A stretch of 15,291 nt of DNA from Chromera velia. Its lineage: Eukaryota; Sar; Chromeraceae. Position 1 is the first letter of the stretch; every line of letters begins with the position of its first letter. The stretch lies in NCBI GenBank assembly GCA_018398765.1, contig JAHBMJ010001835.1, positions 10,001 to 25,291 on the forward strand, written 5' to 3'. Under the pieces are notes generated by a model. That model was not told the DNA's origin. It was given only the letters and a program-made list of their open reading frames with translations, and searched no databases. Shown here piece by piece: positions 8,470 to 15,291 of the stretch. Position numbers and translations under genes: made by a program.

Positions 8470-9661
8470 GTGGTGGTCTCTATGCGGGCGGCGGACTCCA
8501 CGCATACTTCGATCCCGAGACCAGGGAGACTGTCTACCTCAGCGTTGTGAAGAACGGCAAGGCTGTCCTTCTACGTCCCGCAAAACAGTGCCAGTCGCTG
8601 ATAACACGCACGGCACCGTCCCTCACTACTAACAACACCAAAGACGAGAACGATGAGGATGAGCCGATGCCACCTCCGCCCGAGACCGTCGCCCAGTCCC
8701 ACAAGATCCCCAAGCCGCCCACCGACAACGCCCCACAGGAGGTCGACCACACGTCAGAGCCTGCACTGAAGAGAGGCCGGATAGACAACGTCAGCACCAC
8801 CAAGCTCAACCTCCCTAACCCCTCCGTGAAGGCCGATACACTCACCTTCTCAGGGGAGCGCAGCAAGGCGAACGAGTTCTGGCTGTCCTTCAAGGCCGAC
8901 TGTGTCGCGCACAAGTGGGATCTGAACCTCGCGGTCTACTACTTCAGGAAAGCCATGAGGGGCACAGCCCTCACATAGTGGACCTCAGAGATGGAAGAGA
9001 AAGTCGAGACGCTCAAGACTATCGAGAACCTCCATACGTGCTTCGAGGCTCAGTTCGGCATCACCGAGGCCGAGAAGGACGCGGCAGAAGACCTTCTGGA
9101 CAACCTCGTTCAGGACGCCTCCGCGGGGGAGACTATCCGTGCGTATGCAAAACGTGTGGCGGCCCTGTGTCGACAGGCACGGGTGAGCAGGAACGACCCT
9201 AAAATCCTTAAGAAATTCAAAAAGAGCATTTTCAATGAGACCGTCCGCACCATCCTCGCCACGAAAACCTACTCCTCCCTCGACGAGATTGTCAAGGAAG
9301 CAGAGAAGCTTGCCCATGCTAACTCCCCCAACAGCTCCAACACCGTCGCCGCTGGTCCTTTCACTCCCCCCACCATGGCCAGTGTCACCCGAGTAACAGC
9401 CACAGCACTCTACGCACCTGCTACGCCTCTCTGAGACCTTGAAGAGGGCCTCCAACAACTTCTTAAGGTTGGAGCCCTAGACTCGACATCCTGTGTGAGA
9501 TGCGGGGGTACAGGAGGAACGTGTTCTGTAACCAACAACGATCGCTGCTTCAACTACGGGGGGGCTGGACACATCAAGGTTGTGTGCCCCCGACCACCAA
9601 CGGGAGCCTCAAGCTCCACTCGACGGCCAAACTACGCTGACCTTGAGAACCCTAGCGAGAA

Positions 9662-9668
9662 CCCCCCT
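9662..9668 (+). promoter_or_regulatory. candidate -1 ribosomal frameshift heptamer between gag and pol
   Basis: C CCC CCT is in register with the gag codons (aaC CCC CCT) and matches the X XXY YYZ pattern. The -1 frame opens at 9656, just after a TAG at 9653-9655, so a slip here would enter the pol frame at its earliest possible point. No downstream stimulatory structure was worked out. Confidence 0.35.
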
Positions 9669-10777
9669 CCCCTCCAACAACAGAGAGAACAAGAACGGAA
9701 CAGAGCCTCTATGGACCGTCTTCACAACTTTCTCAACATCCTTCCCACAGTCCAAAGAAACCATCACCAGACGCAGTTGCAGTCTTTCACCCCGTGGGCA
9801 CAGCAGCAAGGCTTCCAGACCTTCAACATATAATGGAGATTCTACAAAATTGAAAGTCTCTTCCAACAGCTGAGATCCAACCCTGCATCGCTCCCGAGAC
9901 GCCCGAAGAGGTTGGTGTTCAGGCCCCGCATGATACTAGAAGCCCCCAGGACGGGCGGCACCCCGCAGACCTTCGCACCAACATAGTCACCCATCTATCG
10001 ACCCGCCCAGCCCAGACACGGCAACGCTGATGGGGGAACAAGTGCCTCAGGATGGCACGCAACGGGGGCAAACGCAGCTCCTATCGGCTCCCCGCCCGGA
10101 TCTCCCCGCGTTATCCCCCCGCCTCACAGCCCACACTTCGAAGCAAGAACGCCATTTCCAGGCCCCGGGGTCTGTCTGACCCCTAACTACAGAGGGGAGG
10201 CGTCAAACTGAAGGGTCTGGAGCTAGGGCGACTCCAGACCATCCACACCGCCCGTACTGATCAAACCTCTACAGCAGAAGCAGAAAATCGACCACCAGAC
10301 GATTCTAAGCAACGCCAACATTTTCGGAGAGATGACCTCCGAAGGGTGAGCCTGCAGCTTGCTGAGAGCTACGAGCCGCCGTCGACACACAAATACATAT
10401 ACCCTTTTGACTGGATGCCTCCAGGTACTGACGTTGCAACCCCACTCAAGCAGGCAGTCCCAAACAGCTTCCAATGCTTCAATCATCCCACCCTCCAGAT
10501 GTGCCTCACCAGCGAGTTCCCGTTACCATTTTAAGAACTAGCTGAAGGACCCCCACCGCCCGCGGCACCTCCGCCTCCGCCAAAGCCATGCCAACCAGCC
10601 CCTACCCAGTCACAAACCCCTCCAAACTCCTCCACAACAAGGACCTCCCCAGCTGTAAAGAACGTCCCAACCAAAAGAAGAGAAAGAGGGCCTCTCGGTA
10701 CGCCGAAGGTCGCAAATATCTCCTTGAAGCCACTTTCTGAAAGAAAAGGTTTCATTCTCCTGCTCGAGAAGTGCTTT

Positions 10778-11045
10778 TCAGTGACCGCCCTCGTCGACTC
10801 GGGAGCAGACGTGTCCGTGCTGTCCGAGAAAGCTTTTCAGATGCTGCTCTCACTTCGCCCCTCACTCCCCATCCACTTCCGACAAACCGACGTTCACGTC
10901 AATGGGGAAGGGAACTCCCCACTCAACGTTACCGGCTACATCAACCTCTCCCTTTCCTCCTTCGCACGGCCACTGCATCATACGTTTTTTGTTTGCTCGA
11001 ACCTCAACCATGCCGCCATCCTTGGAATGGACTTCCTCACCCGCA
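10778..11045 (+). other. aspartic protease domain of Pol
   Basis: ALVDSGADVSVL carries the catalytic DSG (Asp at 10796-10798), and AAILGMDFL (from about 11012) is the family's C-terminal hallmark. Spacing of about 75 residues between them suits a retropepsin-type monomer. It would cut the Gag-Pol polyprotein. No lesion is seen within the domain itself, but stops lie on either side of it (10532, 11576). Confidence 0.85.
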
Positions 11046-11719
11046 ATGCTGAAAACCAGTCCTTCCAGGAGTCCAAGTTGGTCTTACGTCCGAGGGAGCT
11101 CGGCCTCGACCCTGAAGAGATCCCTCTTTTTCCACTATCCACACTTCAGAAAGACGCTGCCTGCCTTCCCGCCCCACTTGTCACAGCAGCAAGAGAGGTC
11201 CTTGCCCTTCGCATGGGTGCCCACATTCGTATGAAGCTCCCGGGCACGTCAGCCCTCCCCAACGGCGCCCCCGTCTACATGGAACGAATCGCAGATGCCC
11301 TGCTAGCACACCTTCTCATCGGAAACTCAGTAGCAAACGTTGAAGACAGAGAGCTCACTCTCAACGTAGTCAACATCAGCGGCTGCTATGCCCAGATTCT
11401 AAGAGGAGCACCGCTTGCCATCGCCATGCTCTGTGAAGTTATCACGGAAAAGGATGAAGGGGCTGAGGAGCAGGCGTTGCCACCCCCGTTCGTCTCAGCA
11501 ACAACATCGGCAGCAGCGACGGGGGGCTCGACCCAGGGCTCGACGTTACATGCTCCCAGCATATCAGCGTCAGGATAGATGGAGTTGAAGGGAGGAGAGA
11601 CAGGGGGACAAAATCCTGCAGCTCGGCCAGACGAGCTCACCGAGGAAGAGAAAGAAAAGGCAGAGGCCGAAATCGACAAGGCATTGGAGGACTGCGAGCA
11701 CCTGAGTGCCAAACAGAAG

Positions 11720-12435
11720 AAAGAGTTGAAAGACCTCCTATTGGAGTACCGAGACCTCTTCCCCACTGACCGAAACCCAGGAAACATCAAAAGAGTAGAA
11801 GCGAGGGTCAACGTTGACACTGACACCCCCATCTACAAACGCCCCTGCCCAGTGCCGCATGCACTCAGGGCTGAGCTGCGAGAAGGGCTGCAGAAACTCC
11901 TTGAAGGGGGAATCATCAAGCCTACCTCATCTTCCTGGGGATTCCCACTCGTCCTCATCCGGAAGAAGACAGGCAAGCTGAGGATTTGCATCGACTACCG
12001 CAAGCTGAACAAGATCCTCCGCAAGGACCGATGGCCTCTGCCATGGATTGATCATACACTTGCCAAGCTGTAGGGCCGCCGTTTCTACACCTTGATCGAC
12101 CTCTTTCAGGGGTTCTATCACGTGAGCGTGCGAGAAGATCATGAAAAGAAGCTCTCGTTTATCACAGCCGACGGCCAGTTCACCTACTGCAAGATGCCTT
12201 TTAGCATTTCGACTGTACCTTCCATCTTTCAGAGAGCCATGGACATCATGCTGGTAGGTTTGACAGGGTCATTCGTCAACGTCTATCTCGACGACATCCT
12301 TGTCGCCAGTTTCTTGTTTGAGGAACACTTGACCCACATCCGCAAGACTCTCGATCAGCTCCGCACTTCCGGTTGCAAGCTATCATTCGCGAAGTGCTCG
12401 TGGGCACAGACATCCCTCCTCTACCTGGGACACAA
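11720..12435 (+). other. reverse transcriptase domain of Pol (broken)
   Basis: Conserved blocks in order: EYRDLFP, IKPTSSSWGFPLVLIRKK, LRICIDYRKLNK, FYTLIDLFQGFYHV and the catalytic YLDD at 12284-12295, then SWAQTSLLYLGH. A TAG at 12071 follows AKL. FSISTVPSIFQRAMD replaces the usual FGLTNAPATFQR type, another sign of decay. The frame is lost after LGH at 12433. Confidence 0.92.
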
Positions 12436-12437
12436 CA

Positions 12438-13068
12438 GGCATCCGTCTAAACCCAAAAACGGTCGAAGCGATCCTCTCCATATCGGCACCCACCGACAAA
12501 AAGCAGACGAAACAGCTGCTTGGGCTCGCCTCCTTCTACAGGCGCCTCATCAAGGGGTTCTTGCAGATCGTTTTCCCCCTTACTTCCCTACTCAGAAAGC
12601 ATACGCCCTTCGTATGGGAAGAGCCACAGAGGAGGGCATTCGAGGCGCTGAAGGAGGCCTTGACATCTGAACCCGTCTTATGCCACCCCGACTTTGACAA
12701 AGAGTTCGTTGTTCAGCCGGACGCGAGCAACGACGCGATCGGGGCGGTGCTTAGACAGACCGATGAGAAAAGAAACGAGAAGGTCGTTGCCTACGCCTCA
12801 AGGATGATGACAGACCTTGAAAAGAAGTGGGGCATCACAGAGAGAGAAGCGCTCAGCTTGGTCTACGCCGTCGACACCTTCAATCCCTACCTCTACGGGA
12901 AGAAGTTCACCGTCATCACTGACCACAAGGCCCTCCAGCACATCCATGATCAGAAGGACAGTCAACCTAGGGTCATGAAGTGGGCTTTGAAGCTCGCGAT
13001 CTATGAGTTCGATGTCCAGCACTGCTCCGGAGCCAAGCATGCCGATGCCGACTCCATGACGAAGCCTC
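12438..13068 (+). other. RT connection and RNase H domain of Pol
   Basis: The frame resumes with GIRLNPKTVEAI and LGLASFYRRLI (RT thumb/connection), then VVQPDASNDAIGAVL (first RNase H Asp, 12720), ITEREALSLVYAV, TDHKAL and HADADSMTK. The usual TDAS reads PDAS. RNase H removes the RNA strand after reverse transcription. Confidence 0.88.
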
Positions 13069-13535
13069 CCGTTGCGGGGACGGGCGCGTCCCTGGAGCTC
13101 CCCTCGCCGAAGAGAAAGCGTGACAGGGACACGGACTCCGACGAGGAGGACGAGATTGTCGTAGCTCCATGTAACACAGGGGGGGCCGCAGTCGAGGTCG
13201 ACGGGTCTAACAGGAAGCACGAGCTAAACATGTCTACCAATTCGGAGGTCGAGATCATTTCCGTCCTTTCCCCAGGTAAAGCTGCCGTTCACTGCAAGGG
13301 CAGCAAGGACTGGGCCGTAAGGCCGCAGTCCCTTCACCCTCTGCGGGTAGCAGCCGGCAAACGGGGACGGCCCTGGAAGGACAACAGCATGAACTCCTCC
13401 AACGCGAAGAAGGTCATGAAGGACCCCAAGCCCTCCAAGGGATGGAGGAGACCGACGGGACCCGGAAGGCCGCGGTCGGGGCCCAAGGCAGCACCGCCCT
13501 CTCCCTCTCTCTCTGCCCCTCTATGCACAGGCAAC
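13069..13535 (+). other. long basic/acidic linker with two AT-hook-like motifs; stop-free intron-like segment
   Basis: About 155 residues separate RNase H from integrase. They include a PKRKR nuclear-signal-like cluster (13107-13121), an acidic DSDEEDE run, GKRGRPWK (RGRP core at 13362-13373) and GPGRPRSG (GRPR at 13464-13475). CAG|GTAAAG at 13276 and a long pyrimidine tract ending GCACAG at 13530 bound a 255-bp segment (85 codons, phase 1, no stop) that contains both AT-hook-like motifs. Whether it is ever spliced is unknown. Confidence 0.6.
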
Positions 13536-13539
13536 TACA

Positions 13540-14800
13540 GCATTGAGGAGTTCAAGAGGCTGCAGAAGGAGGATAGTACCTTGAACCCCGTCATTCAGTT
13601 CCTCATGGACGGCAGCCTGCCAGACGACCAGGCCGAGCTTTTAAGGGTCTACTCGATGGCTGCCTCTCACGCCCTGCATGAAGGTCTGCTCGTTCGATTC
13701 CTTCCACCCCTGAACAAGCACACAAAGGGTTTCCGGAGACTCATAGTGGTGCCTTGTGCCCTACGGGCCGAGATCCTTGCTAACCATCACGGTCATCTCT
13801 GCACTGGGCACGGGGGCATCAGGAGCACGCTGGCCAAGGTCACCGACAAATTCTTCTGGCCTACTGTGACGGCTGATGTCGAGAACTACGTCAAGTCATG
13901 CGAGACGTGCCAGCAGAGAAAGGACGCCTTCAAGAAGGAGCATCTTATGATCGTCTCGCTGTCGATAGAGCCACTCACTCACATAGCTGTCGACACCGTC
14001 GGCCCTCTGCCTACCTCGGAGGGCAAGCGAGTCATCATTTCAGTCATGGACCTCGCTTCCAGGTTTGTGGTCCTCATAGCCGTTCCGAATCAGAAGGCAA
14101 CAACGATCGCGCGGGCGCTCCTTGACAATGTCTTCTTTGTCTCCGGCTCCCCCGTGACCCTCCTCTCCGACCAGGGGCCGAGTTTCCTTGACCCCATTGT
14201 CACCGCAGTGAGCGAGCTCGTTGGCACAAAGAGGGTCTATACAAGCATGTACAACCCAAAGGCCAATGGGAAGCTCAAGAGGATGCATCGAGAGCTCAAG
14301 CAGACACTGTCTGCATATATCGCCGAGCACCAGAAGGACTGAGTACGCTACCTGCCTGTCGCGGCTTTCCTACACAACGCCATCCGACACGCAGCGCTCG
14401 GGATCTCTCCATTTGAGTTCCTCTTTGGGTTCCCTCCGAGGATATCCATGAAGCTCAACACCGACCTGCAGGAAAGTGCCGACATCATCCTGCAGGACTA
14501 TGTCAAGGTCCTCTCTGAAATTCGGGAGGAGAACAAGAAGACCACCCGAGACATCTACATGGAAGCGGCCGAGCAGAGAGGCAGACGAGTCTTGAAAGAT
14601 GCCAGCAACAAGCAGTTCCACAACCCTTATATGTACAAGAGGGGCGATTACGTCTGGGCACGAGTTAAGCGAACGAAGAAAGGCTACGCAGCCAAACTGA
14701 CCGCAAAATATGAGAGGCCCTTCAGAGTCCTCGAGGTCAAAGACAACCGCATGCTCTTACTCAAGCAGCCGGGTGCCCGGACGCGTCATATGATCAACCG
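13540..14800 (+). other. integrase domain of Pol (catalytic Glu replaced)
   Basis: N-terminal HHCC zinc region: His cluster at 13785-13811 and CETC (Cys codons 13899 and 13908). Catalytic core: Asp in AVDTVGPLP (13992) and Asp in LLSDQGPSF (14169), 59 residues apart. The third position, exactly 35 residues later, is Lys (14277, GKLKRMHR) where Glu is required. A TGA at 14340 precedes VRYLP. The C-terminal GPY/F-like module (RGDYVWARV...YERPFRVLEV) has Arg in place of the Gly (14715). Confidence 0.88.
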
Positions 14801-14924
14801 CGACAACGCCAAACCCTTCGTCCACAAGGACCTGAAGGAGAACGACGCCCTCCTCTCTTGGTTCATGCCCGAGCTGGAAGAGGATGGGAAACAGGCAGAC
14901 CCCATCGACAACGACGAGTTCGCA

Positions 14925-15089
14925 GAGTACGAGGTAGAGAAGATCTGTGCCAAGCGGCGCACGAGAAGGGGGACGGAGTTCCTCGTCAAGTACAAGGGCT
15001 ACGCAAAGAAGGAGTGGACCCCGGAGAAAGAGCTTCACTGCGCCGACAAGGTCAAGGAATTTCACGCCCGCCTCCGTGGAGGCCAGTAA
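14925..15089 (+). other. C-terminal chromodomain of Pol
   Basis: EYEVEKICAKR, then TEFLVKYKGYAKKEWTP and KVKEFHARL follow the chromodomain order of three strands and a C-terminal helix, at the end of integrase as in chromoviruses. Of the aromatic-cage positions, the first (Tyr) is kept, the WKGY-type Trp is Tyr, and the TWEP element reads EWTPEKEL. Such domains are known to steer integration to modified histones. TAA at 15087 ends the frame. Confidence 0.85.
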
Positions 15090-15291
15090 GACCTTCTCGG
15101 GAGGGATGGATAGACGAACGCATCTGCAGAGACACAGAGAAGAAAAAGAGACGCTGAGTGGCCGTGGTGCATCTAGATTGGCATAAAACTGACTGACTGC
15201 TTCTTTGATCGTTAGGGTGGCATGCAATAGAGGTAATGCTGTGCGAGTGAGCATCCGTGAGTGGCCGTCCGATCAAGTCATCCTTGATTGC
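15090..15291. other. region after pol; possible start of the 3' LTR
   Basis: No gene. TGAGTGGCCGT occurs twice (15155-15165 and 15258-15268), 103 bp apart. A 3' LTR may begin at 15155 or later and run out of the window. No copy of this sequence was found at 6776-7880. Confidence 0.35.
15126..15150 (+). other. possible polypurine tract
   Basis: A nearly pure purine run (AGAGAAGAAAAAGAGA core) lies 40-60 bp after the pol stop, where second-strand priming next to a 3' LTR is expected. It is followed by TGAGTGG, which would give a TG start for the LTR. Confidence 0.4.

Larger units (their letters stand above)
8067..9833 (+). pseudogene. gag: retrotransposon Gag (degenerate, intron-like insertion)
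   Basis: Gag coats the element RNA. The chosen start is ATG 8067 (ATCATGG context). The N-terminal region is Lys/Gln-rich. A GT-AG segment at 8332-8469 splits it, with phase 1 on both sides. An acidic-proline region follows, then a retrotransposon Gag-type helical domain (about 8840-9330; motifs LTFSGERSKANEFW and AGETIRAYAKRVAALCRQ), then a zinc knuckle at 9546-9587 and a Gln-rich tail. In-frame stops occur at 8202 (TGA), 8976 (TAG) and 9432 (TGA), each one transition from an Arg or Gln codon. The knuckle reads C-x2-Y-x4-H-x4-C, so its second Cys is lost. The terminal TAA at 9831 may be the genuine gag stop, since the next domains are in the -1 frame. A hypothetical-protein call would be wrong: the Gag domain, knuckle and downstream pol agree. 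Confidence 0.8.
9656..15089 (+). pseudogene. pol: retrotransposon Pol polyprotein (degenerate): protease, RT, RNase H, integrase, chromodomain
   Basis: The -1 frame relative to gag is open from 9656 apart from stops, overlapping the last 180 bp of gag. The region 9850-10700 is a hydrophilic, proline-rich spacer without a recognised domain. Stops at 9851, 10028, 10184, 10532, 11576 and 12071 each differ by one C-to-T change from Arg or Gln codons. Protease and RT are in this frame. Within RT at about 12433-12437 the frame changes: the segment between LGH and GIRLNP is 4 bases instead of about 15. RNase H, integrase and chromodomain then share the second frame to the TAA at 15087, interrupted by a TGA at 14340 where relatives usually have Trp. 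The domain entries below give details. Confidence 0.88.
7881..15150 (+). mobile_element. degenerate Ty3/gypsy-type LTR retrotransposon with chromodomain (chromovirus-like)
   Basis: The order Gag, protease, reverse transcriptase, RNase H, integrase, chromodomain is diagnostic of Ty3/gypsy chromoviruses. The internal region is about 7.2 kb. The left limit is set by a possible primer binding site at 7881 and the right limit by a purine-rich tract at 15126-15150; both ends are provisional. Gag and pol are read in two frames (pol in -1 relative to gag). At least ten premature stops and one frame-shifting deletion show the copy cannot make a full polyprotein. Some of these may be assembly errors, but catalytic residues have changed as well. 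No long direct repeats could be matched between the two flanks. Confidence 0.9.

Noticed and set aside
8985-9458. Minus-strand open frame opposite gag
   Set aside because: The + strand shows a recognisable Gag domain and knuckle; the antisense frame has no motif.
8202-14342. Alternative genetic code (stops read as Gln, Arg or Trp)
   Set aside because: All three stop codons would need reassigning, to different amino acids. The nucleotidyltransferase exons show no internal in-frame stops apart from the frameshift, and the element also has a deletion and altered catalytic residues. Decay is simpler.

Overview
The window looks like nuclear DNA of an intron-containing eukaryote. Coding blocks are split by short GT-AG introns, there are no bacterial-style operons, and a decayed LTR retrotransposon carries a chromodomain. 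The style (CAG|GTG-type junctions, introns of about 100-500 bp, GA- and TG-rich low complexity, a long RGG tail) would suit a free-living protist such as a chromerid alga. That is a guess, and nothing here fixes the species.

Layout. 1-530 is a gene-free leader. 531-4716 is one split gene on the + strand for a non-canonical poly(A) polymerase / terminal uridylyltransferase-like RNA nucleotidyltransferase of about 1000 residues. I reconstruct six exons. The protein holds the GS motif, the central LSSYA segment, a PAP-associated segment, a late DPFE motif and an RG-rich tail. Two things are odd: the first catalytic Asp reads as Asn, and a 4-bp tandem duplication shifts the frame just after DPFE. 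4717-7880 is about 3.2 kb with no convincing gene. It holds simple repeats, palindromes, a 78-nt imperfect hairpin and, on the minus strand, a short broken reading frame that may be a decayed zinc-knuckle protein.

About 7881-15150 is a Ty3/gypsy-type element of the chromovirus group: possible primer binding site, Gag, then protease, reverse transcriptase, RNase H, integrase and chromodomain. All domains are recognisable, but the copy is dead: about ten premature stops, a small deletion in RT, a broken zinc knuckle and a Lys at the integrase catalytic Glu position. Most of these lesions are compatible with C-to-T or G-to-A changes. No pair of LTRs could be recognised by eye.

Most interesting: two intron-like segments inside the element, both multiples of three in length. 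The one in gag has a strong hairpin just downstream of its 5' splice site. The one in pol is stop-free and encodes two AT-hook-like motifs between RNase H and integrase, so splicing would decide whether the protein carries a second chromatin-binding module besides the chromodomain.
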